The notes: a model not told the origin generated them from the letters alone. 5,901 nt of DNA from Galactobacillus timonensis (GCF_900240265.1 NZ_LT964739.1:2191901-2197801); one strand, 5' to 3'. Numbered from the stretch's first letter, positions 1-5,710 are shown. Numbers and translations: made by a program.

Positions 1-1237
1 CTATCGCTTTGAATTCCGGAAAGGTCTCCAGTTCTTCTTCTCTGAGCTTTGATGAATTCAGAAGACGTGCTGCACGGATGAATTCTCTGCGGCAGTGCAT
101 CCAGCATAATGTGTTGATGACAGACCCATTTCTCTCGGAGGCGTAAAGCGAATATGCCGCATAGGCATCAGAGGTGATCTTTCCTTTGAAATCATCTCCG
201 TAGAATTCTCTGAGATGATCCGTGCTGCGGGTCAGCTCAAAGCAGAAACAGATAATCTTATTGCCGGTATAGAACTCGCTGGAAGTATGAAGCCAGTAAT
301 AGCTTGTTGACCCTGCGGACCTTCCGTCATTGATCACACGTCCGAAGGTTTCATCTGCCTGCTGGTGGTCCTGCTGTTTCAGAAGATCAGCCATGTACTG
401 CCATACCGGGAGAAAGCACTGATCAGTGAATGTCATGATCCATACTGACATCGTTCCTCTGGTCAGCCGGAAACCTTCTGCGGCCATGTCTTTTTCCATC
501 CGGTAGTACGGCACATACAGACAGAATCGGGAATACAGAATATCGGCAAGCAGCGATGATGAAACAATAGAACCTGGAAGAGGCTTTCCTTCATAAGGGG
601 TATATTCAATCTCTCTGCAGCACGTTCCATGCGAAATGACAGGAACATAGACGCACTGAACATAATGACGGCTCGGAACGCATTCAACGGTCCTGTATTT
701 CTTCCAGGAAAAGATATACCAGCTGGTTCCATACTGTTCGTTCAGCTGATCAGGATTGATCTGGTAAATGTTTCGGACCGGAAGACCGGACAGATCCTTC
801 TCCCGCTGTCCTTTCTTCCGTATGCCATGACCTTTATGATCAGAAAACGCAGATCTTGAAGTAATAACCGGTGCTTTCGGAGATTCTTCCGCTTCTTCTG
901 CCAGCGGATCCTCTGCGATTTCTTCTTCCTGTGCAATCTCTGACAGCTTTTCTGTTCCGCGACCGAACAGATCGTTATTCCGCATCTGAAGCTGCTCCGT
1001 GCACTTCTGAAGTAAGCCGCTCAGCCGTTCATTCTCACGCTTAAGGGTTTCTGACAATTCCTTCATTGTCTGATAATCCCGGGTCATGTTTTTCTCGGCT
1101 TCTTCATGACCGTCAAGAATCGCAAGAACTTCAAGATGAGAAGCGATGACATTCCTGAGAGCGCAATTCAGCTCCGGCTTTTTCAGTTCCGGAAGTTTCC
1201 GATTCAGCTCATTCAGCTCAGAAGAAGTCATCACCAT
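1..1237 (-). CDS. tnpC: IS66-family DDE transposase TnpC, C-terminal end off the window
   Basis: This is the catalytic transposase of the IS66 element. The frame is open for 412 codons from ATG at 1237 to the left edge. Residues 55-85 form a likely coiled coil (KRENERLSGLLQ), followed by LFGRGTEKL (90-98), the family's hallmark LFGR-SEKL motif. The catalytic part shows D295 in QQADETF, D357 in TSDAYAAYS and the CWMHCRREF motif (378-386, CWAHxRRKF in relatives). The third acidic residue should lie beyond base 1. The CxxC pairs of the usual zf-IS66 zinc finger are not seen in residues 150-220, where only scattered cysteines occur. The start is supported by GGAGAA 8 bases upstream. The gene begins 18 bases after the accessory gene's stop, so the two are probably co-transcribed. 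Family is secure; activity is unknown. Confidence 0.92.
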   Translation of the reverse strand, partial: MVMTSSELNELNRKLPELKKPELNCALRNVIASHLEVLAILDGHEEAEKNMTRDYQTMKELSETLKRENERLSGLLQKCTEQLQMRNNDLFGRGTEKLSEIAQEEEIAEDPLAEEAEESPKAPVITSRSAFSDHKGHGIRKKGQREKDLSGLPVRNIYQINPDQLNEQYGTSWYIFSWKKYRTVECVPSRHYVQCVYVPVISHGTCCREIEYTPYEGKPLPGSIVSSSLLADILYSRFCLYVPYYRMEKDMAAEGFRLTRGTMSVWIMTFTDQCFLPVWQYMADLLKQQDHQQADETFGRVINDGRSAGSTSYYWLHTSSEFYTGNKIICFCFELTRSTDHLREFYGDDFKGKITSDAYAAYSLYASERNGSVINTLCWMHCRREFIRAARLLNSSKLREEELETFPEFKAI

Positions 1238-1255
1238 AGCTGCAGTTCTCCGGGA

Positions 1256-1651
1256 TTATTTCAGAAGATCACTGCTGGCTGTTCTGATCCGTTCTGCCAG
1301 ACTGTCAGTCTGCTTCAGTGCATATAAAAGCCGATCATTTGTTTTCTGCAGGCTGCGCAGTTTCTCCTCGCACTCTGCCAGCTGCAGCTGCAGTTCTTTA
1401 TTCTCTCTGCATTTTTCCTCATACTGCTTTTTCAGTTCTTCCTGATCTGCTGCAGCGGCAGTCACAGCAGGAACTTCTTTTGGCTTTCTCCCGCGCTTTC
1501 CAGTAGGAATAATCTCACCGGTTGCCGGATCAATCTTTCCGATCACTCTTCTTCTGGAGCGTGACTGTTTCTTCTCCGGATCCCAGTAGCTTTCCGATTC
1601 GTAAACGTAAGTGGTATCGGTGTCCTTGTGATACTGCCTGATCTGTGCCAT
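1256..1651 (-). CDS. IS66-associated accessory protein with AT-hook-like motif and coiled coil
   Basis: This 131-aa protein lies between tnpB and tnpC in the same orientation, so it is almost certainly part of the IS66 element. Residues 14-50 (YVYESESYWDPEKKQSR, then IGKIDPATGEIIPT) resemble a short N-terminal module that I associate with Bacillota transposase-type proteins. KRGRKPK at 52-58 resembles an AT-hook DNA-binding core. Residues 70-115 are rich in Glu, Lys, Leu and Gln and look like a coiled coil. No catalytic motif is visible. An SD-like GGAGGG (minus strand, 1659-1654) precedes the ATG, and a near-consensus promoter lies just upstream. It may be a DNA-binding or oligomerising partner of TnpC, or a regulator; that role is inference from position and composition. 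Confidence 0.8.
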   Translation of the reverse strand: MAQIRQYHKDTDTTYVYESESYWDPEKKQSRSRRRVIGKIDPATGEIIPTGKRGRKPKEVPAVTAAAADQEELKKQYEEKCRENKELQLQLAECEEKLRSLQKTNDRLLYALKQTDSLAERIRTASSDLLK

Positions 1652-1678
1652 AAGCCCTCCAAGTTACATTGCAATAAT

Positions 1679-1707
1679 AATATATCACTTGTTATGACAC
1701 GTGTCAA
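1679..1707 (-). promoter_or_regulatory. Sigma-70 type promoter for accessory gene and tnpC
   Basis: On the minus strand TTGACA (1707-1702) is separated by exactly 17 bases from TATATT (1684-1679). The -35 box is perfect and the -10 box is one base from consensus. The predicted start near 1672 would leave a leader of about 20 bases holding the GGAGGG site before the accessory ATG at 1651. The promoter lies downstream of the tnpB stop, so the second half of the element can be transcribed independently of tnpA-tnpB. Confidence 0.75.
1695..1706. promoter_or_regulatory. Perfect 12-bp palindrome over the -35 box, candidate operator
   Basis: TGACACGTGTCA is a perfect 12-base palindrome covering five of the six bases of the -35 hexamer. 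That position suits a repressor site for a dimeric DNA-binding protein. The binding protein is unknown. The accessory protein or TnpA of the same element would be candidates, by inference only. Confidence 0.45.
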
Positions 1708-1713
1708 GAATAA

Positions 1714-1745
1714 AAAGTGACATTGTAGAATATAAATGTCACTTT
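1714..1745 (-). terminator. Hairpin plus T-run at the end of tnpB
   Basis: AAAGTGACATT (1714-1724) and AATGTCACTTT (1735-1745) are perfect 11-base inverted repeats with a 10-base loop. Read on the minus strand the stem runs into TTTTTATTCTT, which resembles an intrinsic terminator, although the stem is AT-rich. The stem contains the tnpB stop codon (1741-1739). It would end or attenuate the tnpA-tnpB transcript just before the internal promoter. It could instead be a protein-binding repeat, since GTGACA also resembles half of the nearby palindrome. Confidence 0.55.
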
Positions 1746-2128
1746 GTCTCACTCTTATCATTATTTTCTGGAGTTCTGTTACGGTTCGGAAATGTCTCTC
1801 TGATCGTTCCCTCAATGGCGATTCCGGCCATCAGTCTCTGATACTGCTCAGGAGTGATCAGTCTGGCTTCATCACTATTCCGCGGCCACTGGAATCGGTT
1901 GCCTTTGGAAAGCCGAAGGGTATACATTCCCATTCCGATCCCTTCAAAGCAGATCCCGCGAATCCGATCGCACTGGTTTCCGCAGAAGAGATAGAGGACT
2001 CCTTTTTCGAATGGATCCAGTTCATAGTTAAGTCTCACGTAGGCTGCCAGTCCATCCATTCCGCGCCGAAGATCAACCCGGCCGCAGCAGATAATGACCC
2101 GCGAGAATCCAGTTCCGTCTTTAAGCAT
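1739..2128 (-). CDS. tnpB: IS66 Orf2-family protein TnpB
   Basis: This 129-aa protein belongs to the IS66 Orf2 family and is unrelated to the RNA-guided nuclease also called TnpB. Diagnostic stretches are GRVDLRRGMDGLA (16-28, typically GRTDMRKGFDGLA), VLYLFCGNQCDRIR (44-57), GNRFQWPR (76-83) and LITPEQYQRLMAGI (90-103). The family is needed for transposition of three-gene IS66 elements, but its biochemical role is not established. Its ATG lies inside the end of tnpA (8-base overlap, GATGCTTAA), which suggests translational coupling. The stop lies in a hairpin that may terminate transcription. The C-terminal tail after residue 105 is polar and longer than the family core. Confidence 0.92.
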   Translation of the reverse strand: MLKDGTGFSRVIICCGRVDLRRGMDGLAAYVRLNYELDPFEKGVLYLFCGNQCDRIRGICFEGIGMGMYTLRLSKGNRFQWPRNSDEARLITPEQYQRLMAGIAIEGTIRETFPNRNRTPENNDKSETK

Positions 2129-2465
2129 CTTTCAGCACCCGAAGCACCATGCGGAGCGTGCTCTCGCTTGAAGGATGATTCACTGTCACTTTACAGCGGT
2201 TCACTTCAATCTGAACCGGAGCAGATTCTGCATCAGAAATCGCAGCAGGCAATGCCGGGCTTTCCAGATATTCTGTGATATCCACAACATCACAGCTGCT
2301 CGATTCCTGCTCTCTGATCCGCTTCGCCCAATAGTAGAATCTGCGTTCCTTTATTCCGTGTTCCTTACACCAGGTTCTGGTCTTGATCTCCGGGCTGCGC
2401 CGTTTCCATTCCTCCACAAGCTTCCGCCAGTATTCTTCATTTTCCTGACGCGTCAATCCTTTCAT
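2121..2465 (-). CDS. tnpA: IS66 accessory protein TnpA
   Basis: This is the first gene of the IS66 element, 114 aa from the chosen ATG at 2465. A GTG at 2474 is in frame, but it falls inside the GGAGGTGA ribosome binding site (2478-2471), so the ATG is preferred. Residues 26-50 (IKTRTWCKEHGIKERRFYYWAKRIR) match the helix-turn-helix-like region of TnpA, with the family's Cys, FYYW and basic residues. The C-terminal part (VNRCKVTVNHP, then LRMVLRVLKDA) matches the family's ending. TnpA is required with TnpB and TnpC for transposition in IS66-type elements and probably binds DNA. No clear promoter is seen between this gene and the IS tip. Confidence 0.87.
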   Translation of the reverse strand: MKGLTRQENEEYWRKLVEEWKRRSPEIKTRTWCKEHGIKERRFYYWAKRIREQESSSCDVVDITEYLESPALPAAISDAESAPVQIEVNRCKVTVNHPSSESTLRMVLRVLKDA

Positions 2466-2484
2466 GAAAATCACCTCCAGGTTT

Positions 2485-2505
2485 CTGATTGATAATCACA
2501 ATCAG
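2485..2505 (-). other. Hairpin upstream of the tnpA ribosome binding site
   Basis: CTGATTG (2485-2491) and CAATCAG (2499-2505) form a perfect 7-base stem with a 7-base loop, ending 6 bases before the GGAGGTGA site. Other insertion sequences use such structures near the first gene to limit translation from transcripts entering from outside. Whether this one acts that way is inference. Confidence 0.4.
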
Positions 2506-2530
2506 TCTACCCAGAGGTGCTCTTCATTTC

Positions 2531-2555
2531 AGTTCACCTTGTATTAGGCGCTTAC
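2531..2555 (-). repeat. Terminal inverted repeat of IS66 element 1 (tnpA side)
   Basis: Read on the minus strand from 2555, the tip begins GTAAGCGCCTAATAC and ends GGTGAACT. It matches the sequence at 5777-5801 at 23 of 25 positions. GTAA-initial tips are characteristic of the IS66 family, and the distance to the tnpA start (about 90 bases) is reasonable. Confidence 0.8.
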
Positions 2556-2571
2556 GTTCGATTGATGTCAT
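2556..2571 (-). pseudogene. First five codons of a gene cut by the IS66 insertion
   Basis: A strong ribosome binding site AGGAGGA (2584-2578) lies 6 bases before ATG at 2571. The frame reads M-T-S-I-E and then enters the IS66 tip one base into the sixth codon. Read through, it would give a 15-residue peptide ending at 2524. This looks like the start of a host or element gene whose body now lies beyond the left end of the IS66 copy. The product cannot be identified. Confidence 0.4.
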
Positions 2572-2624
2572 GATTTGTCCTCCTCTCAGCCATTCAGGCA
2601 TCAAAAAAGACATACCCATCTGCC

Positions 2625-2740
2625 CGCTGCTTATGCGTAAGCATTCCGCAGAAGTTCAGCCGATTCACGGCGTTCTGATCACACACGCAGAGAAATGGTT
2701 GCGTGCGTAACTTCAATGGAATGACCTGCAATGCAGGGCT
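2625..2740 (-). other. Hairpin-rich leader upstream of the interrupted start codon
   Basis: Four short inverted repeats lie in about 115 bases: CCTGCA-A-TGCAGG (2725-2737), an arm pair at 2681-2689 and 2700-2708 that pairs fully on the minus strand with one G-U, GCCG-ATTCA-CGGC (2659-2671) and TGCTTA-TGCG-TAAGCA (2628-2643). The G-U pair favours a minus-strand RNA. They precede the AGGAGGA and ATG at 2571, so this could be a regulatory leader or the hairpin end of another mobile element. No known riboswitch class is recognised. Confidence 0.35.
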
Positions 2741-2811
2741 TCAAAGTATGTCTTTATCGATTAAATGATAGCATGGTTCAGAAAATATTAGCGAGATTTC
2801 AGATTTTAAAT

Positions 2812-3120
2812 GTGAACCTCCCCGCCTAAGTCCTAACGTACTATAGACGGAGCTTCCAAGGGCTTGTGTGCCCTCAGACTTCCGTCTGCTAAACGATTCG
2901 GTGACAGCACAGCACACAAGCCGAAACTTATGTACCCATCTGCACTAACGTTTCTCAGACTTATGTCAGGATCGTCAGACTGCCATAGGAAGCAGAGGGT
3001 ACAAGACCCTGTTGATCTTCCACAGGTCAGCTAACGTCCTTTGGGTTCCACTCCCGATCCCAGAGATTTTGGTCATAAGATCGGGTGATTCCATAAACAG
3101 CCCGCGGATCTACAGGGACC
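2812..3120 (-). ncRNA. Orphan IS200/IS605 TnpB-type guide-RNA (omegaRNA) scaffold and right end, probable
   Basis: There is no credible ORF here, but the minus strand holds many stems: CCCGATC/GATCGGG (3053-3059, 3079-3085), AGGGT/ACCCT (2996-3010), CCTGT/ACAGG (3008-3026), an 11-base perfect pair (2861-2871, 2912-2922) enclosing CAGAC-TTCC-GTCTG, and a final GC-rich stem CTCCGTCTA/TAGGCGGGG. The region ends GGGGAGGTTCAC at 2812. A terminal stem followed by GGTTCAC resembles, from memory, the right ends of Bacillota IS200/IS605 elements, where the TnpB guide RNA overlaps the end of tnpB and the bases just beyond serve as guide. No tnpB with its RuvC and zinc-finger motifs is adjacent, so this is either a decayed remnant or a non-autonomous scaffold. 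The 5' limit is uncertain. Another structured mobile-element RNA is possible. Confidence 0.5.
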
Positions 3121-3197
3121 ACTTTATGCAAATACGGCTTTTTTAATTACATCAACGATTCCAGATTGTTTGCTCGTGAATTAGGAATCTGCATCAA

Positions 3198-3695
3198 TCA
3201 GGTTCCATGCTTTTTATTGACAGTAAAAGTGTATTCTTCCTTATCCCGGGTTTCATAAAATCTTCTGACACACTTCAACACGCCTGTGGCTTTGGTATAT
3301 TTGTACTTTTCGTATGGTTGGTACGAATTGTCAGATGAGTTTTCATTCGAGCCTTCACCAGTGAATGAGACGTCCGGCATGGATTTTGCAAGCACCATTG
3401 CCAGCAGTGTAGGAAAATGAATTTCGTCTTTGCCTGTCTGTGTCCCGAACCACAGGCTGATTTCCGCCTGCATGGCATCGTTTTTGCAATAATAGAAATC
3501 GAGGAAATCTTCGCAGGTTACATCGTTGGCTGGCATGATGTAGTTTCCTATTTCAACCTGCACATCGCTCAGATTTTCCATCGCAGGCCATCCCCAATCC
3601 TGATGCTCCCTGGCGAAATCAGAAATAACCTTGGCAGCTTGTTCTGCGTCTTCCTTGTTCTTGTACTGAATTTTGAAAAACATCCATTCCTGCAT
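3198..3695 (-). CDS. Hypothetical protein, 165 aa, possible immunity-type protein
   Basis: I do not recognise a named family. The ATG at 3695 is preceded by AGGAGGAG (3710-3703) with a 7-base gap, so translation is well supported. The protein is soluble, with no signal peptide or membrane segment. A beta strand (MFFKIQYK, 5-12) and an amphipathic helix (14-31) begin it, as in small alpha/beta ferredoxin-like folds. A hydrophobic helix (95-106) is followed by SFTGEGSNENSSDNSYQPYE (110-129), a polar Asn/Ser/Gly loop, and then strand-like segments (KCVRRFYE, EYTFTV). It follows the tail of a truncated gene on the same strand after about 108 bases. That order would fit a toxin-immunity pair, but this is inference from context only. 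Confidence 0.75.
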   Translation of the reverse strand: MQEWMFFKIQYKNKEDAEQAAKVISDFAREHQDWGWPAMENLSDVQVEIGNYIMPANDVTCEDFLDFYYCKNDAMQAEISLWFGTQTGKDEIHFPTLLAMVLAKSMPDVSFTGEGSNENSSDNSYQPYEKYKYTKATGVLKCVRRFYETRDKEEYTFTVNKKHGT

Positions 3696-3803
3696 ATTAT
3701 TACTCCTCCTAATGGTTCAATATACTGATGAGCCAAATGACTACGATTGCGATAAACTGTATATCGTCAAGTAAGTATCCCTGAAAATATTACAGACTTT
3801 ATA

Positions 3804-3896
3804 TCAGATTATCTGTCTCAACACCCTCTCATAATATTCTTTATAGTTTCCATTGAAATGATACTCAATTGCAGAAGTGAACGCAAGGGATCTGTT
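3804..3896 (-). pseudogene. 3' tail of a truncated upstream gene
   Basis: A minus-strand frame without a start codon ends at TGA (3806-3804). Its last residues are polar and aromatic (AIEYHFNGNYKEYYERV, then LRQII) and read like the C-terminal helix of a real protein. Upstream in this frame there is a TAA just beyond 3896, next to GGGATCTGTTGCA (3888-3900), which resembles an IS tip, so the gene was probably cut near 3888. It lies upstream of the 165-aa gene on the same strand and may once have shared an operon with it. Confidence 0.35.
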
Positions 3897-3968
3897 GCAT
3901 TAACTTAATCGAAACAGAAACCATGATGCTGTTGCAATCAGTTGCTTTGATTCCGAATAATGATTTCA
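3897..3968. other. Unassigned junction sequence before the IS30 element
   Basis: This short stretch contains no ORF I can support. CTGTTGCA occurs at 3892-3899 and again at 3929-3936. It lies between the truncated gene and the IS30 left repeat and may be a remnant of another insertion or deletion. Confidence 0.3.
3932..3961 (+). promoter_or_regulatory. Weak candidate promoter for the IS30 transposase
   Basis: TTGCAA (3932-3937) and AATAAT (3956-3961) are separated by 18 bases and lie about 50 bases upstream of the transposase start. Both match the consensus only partly. If the element begins at 3969 this promoter would lie in flanking DNA. No better candidate is visible. Confidence 0.25.
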
Positions 3969-3983
3969 GGTCAGGTATAGCCG
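3969..3983 (+). repeat. Left inverted repeat of the IS30 element
   Basis: GGTCAGGTATAGCCG matches the complement of 5711-5725 at 13 of 15 positions. The outer boundary is uncertain because no target duplication is seen. Confidence 0.5.
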
Positions 3984-4010
3984 ATGAAAGAACTAGGAGG
4001 AACTTTCATC

Positions 4011-5345
4011 ATGACTGCTTTTTCTAAGCTGGATCTTAATAAAAGAATGCAGATCCAATCATTTCTTTCAGAAGGATTATCTCTTTCTGCCATCGCTCGT
4101 AAGATTGGTGTTACCACTTCTACCGTTTCAAGAGAGATCAGGCATTTCCGAGTTGAAGATGGCCGCCCTGGACGTTTCAGCAGGAACAGCTGTGCGTTTC
4201 GCAAAGAATGCAAGCGTTGCAATCTCTGCGCAGCAATGGAAACCACATGCCGAAGAAGAGGGAAATCCTGTGCTCACTGCAGATCGATCAACTGCAATAC
4301 CGTCTGCAAGGATTACAGAAAAGAAGTATGCCCCAAACCGGATCGCCCTCCTTATGTGTGCAACCATTGCAATGAGTTTATCCATGGGAAGTGCCCTCTG
4401 ACAAAGTATTTCTACAAAGCAGCAGAAGCACAGGAAGCCGCCCGAACACTGCGCTCTTCTTCCCGTTCAGGTCTGAATCTCACGGAGCAGGAGATTCATG
4501 AAGCCGACGTGCTTCTTTCTCCGCGCATTCGCAAAGGTCAGTCTATTCACCACATCATGGTTTCTGAACCAGAGGTATTCAATTTTTCTGAGCGTCAGGC
4601 TTATATCCTGGTCAATGCCGGGCTGATCTCTGCTCGCCCTATCGATATGCCACGAACTGTGCGAATGAGGCCGAGAAAGCGGAAATCCGTGGAAAAGAAG
4701 GTAGATCGCAGCTGCCGCATCGGCCGAACTTACGATGACTTTTTAAGATACATGGATAAGCATCCGGATGAGCCTGTCCTAGAAGGAGATACGGTTGAAG
4801 GGGTTAAAGGAGGAAAGTGCATTCTTACCCTCACCTGGCGGCAATGGTCTTTTCAGATCGGATTCCTGCGGGATCATAACAATTCGGAGTCTGTAACTCA
4901 GATCATTAACAGCCTGTATGAATCATTAGGCTGCGATAAGTTCCATCAAGTTTTTCCTTCCGTCTGGCTGTTTGACAATGGCTCTGAATTCTCTGATCCG
5001 AAAGAGATTGAAAAGTTCGGTGTATTGGTGTTTTACTGCGACCCTTCTTCGCCCTATCAGAAGGGATGCTGTGAAGTGACACATGAATACGTACGCAGAA
5101 TTCTGCCCAAAGGGACATCATTTGATGATCTGGATCAGGGGTTTATTGATTACATGTATAGCCATATCAACAGCGAGCGCAGAAAAAAGCTGAATAACCT
5201 CTCACCCTTTGAGGCATTCAGCTCCGTTCTGGGAAAGGACGTAATCGAGAAGTACTTCTGTATCAGATGGATTGATCCTCGTTTTGTCCAGCTGAATCAA
5301 TCTCTGAAGTCCACATGGCTTTTCTGTGAAAAGGAGGAAAACTGA
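4011..5345 (+). CDS. IS30-family DDE transposase with cysteine-rich insertion
   Basis: This 444-aa transposase cuts and joins the IS30 ends. The ATG at 4011 is chosen because AGGAGG (3995-4000) precedes it by 10 bases; an ATG at 3984 is in frame but lacks such a site. Residues 8-47 are the IS30 N-terminal HTH (KRMQIQSFLSEGLSLSAIARKIGVTTSTVSREI, shown as consecutive parts at 11-43). Residues 61-128 carry 13 cysteines, several as CxxC, suggesting zinc binding. The core has D260 in LEGDTVEG, D322 in FDNGSEF and E355 in GCCEVTHEYVRR followed by LPKGTSF, matching the family's D-D-E motifs. It is longer than a typical IS30 transposase (about 320-390 aa). The frame is intact, so the enzyme may be active. 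A small gene starts one base after its stop. Confidence 0.92.
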   Translation: MTAFSKLDLNKRMQIQSFLSEGLSLSAIARKIGVTTSTVSREIRHFRVEDGRPGRFSRNSCAFRKECKRCNLCAAMETTCRRRGKSCAHCRSINCNTVCKDYRKEVCPKPDRPPYVCNHCNEFIHGKCPLTKYFYKAAEAQEAARTLRSSSRSGLNLTEQEIHEADVLLSPRIRKGQSIHHIMVSEPEVFNFSERQAYILVNAGLISARPIDMPRTVRMRPRKRKSVEKKVDRSCRIGRTYDDFLRYMDKHPDEPVLEGDTVEGVKGGKCILTLTWRQWSFQIGFLRDHNNSESVTQIINSLYESLGCDKFHQVFPSVWLFDNGSEFSDPKEIEKFGVLVFYCDPSSPYQKGCCEVTHEYVRRILPKGTSFDDLDQGFIDYMYSHINSERRKKLNNLSPFEAFSSVLGKDVIEKYFCIRWIDPRFVQLNQSLKSTWLFCEKEEN

Positions 5346-5346
5346 A

Positions 5347-5700
5347 ATGAGAAACCACCACACTACTTTTGAATCTGATGAGCTTCTCCTCACTCTTCGT
5401 ACAGTGTTGCCTCTCTACAAGGATGTTGAGAATCCACAGGTGATTATGTGGATCTGGGATATCGAATGCGCACGCTGGTGCTATGTGATGGGGTATGAAT
5501 CTGAATGCGGCCCGGATCTCATCATGTCTCTCGTATATAACGAAAGCTGGGATTATTACGAAATGGGAGATGTCTGTGAGAATGAATTCGATAACAGACA
5601 TTACATATATGGCATTTATCCATCCGGATCCAGGCCTAAAGTCAATACGATCATCAAACATCTGCGCAAACTGAAGCACGGCACACCAGTCGTCGGTTAG
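5347..5700 (+). CDS. Passenger protein of the IS30 element, 117 aa, unknown function
   Basis: I do not recognise the family. The ATG at 5347 has AAGGAGG (5331-5337) 9 bases upstream, inside the transposase tail, and starts one base after the transposase stop, so the two genes are probably translationally coupled. An in-frame ATG at 5326 overlaps the transposase and has no comparable site. The protein is acidic in the middle and rich in Trp and Tyr (MWIWDIECARWCYVMGYE, 34-51; ESWDYYEMGD, 66-75; HYIYGIYP, 85-92), with a basic C-terminal helix (KVNTIIKHLRKLKH, 98-111). It has four cysteines, no signal peptide and no clear membrane span. Its place inside the inverted repeats suggests a role in transposition or its control, by inference. 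Confidence 0.75.
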   Translation: MRNHHTTFESDELLLTLRTVLPLYKDVENPQVIMWIWDIECARWCYVMGYESECGPDLIMSLVYNESWDYYEMGDVCENEFDNRHYIYGIYPSGSRPKVNTIIKHLRKLKHGTPVVG

Positions 5701-5710
5701 TGCCCTGTCA

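Larger units (their letters stand above)
1..2555 (-). mobile_element. IS66-family insertion sequence, partial (left end outside window)
   Basis: The sequence shows four minus-strand genes in the order tnpA, tnpB, extra gene, tnpC, with a tip beginning GTAAGCG at 2555. IS66-family elements are known for termini starting GTAA and for a tnpA-tnpB-tnpC operon. Here a fourth gene sits between tnpB and tnpC and has its own promoter. The tnpC end lies beyond base 1, so the second tip and the target duplication cannot be seen. The 8 bases outside the visible tip are gttcgatt (2556-2563). All visible frames are intact, so the copy may be functional. Confidence 0.88.

Noticed and set aside
463..936. 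Minus-strand frames of 89 and 64 codons within tnpC
   Set aside because: They overlap the continuous tnpC frame, which carries family motifs throughout, so they are shadows.
1736..2278. Plus-strand frame of 180 codons across tnpB and tnpA
   Set aside because: It is antisense to two clear IS66 genes, has no good ribosome binding site and shows no recognisable protein features.
2489..2710. Plus-strand frame of 73 codons crossing the IS66 tip
   Set aside because: It crosses the junction between IS and flanking DNA and has no supporting start signals.
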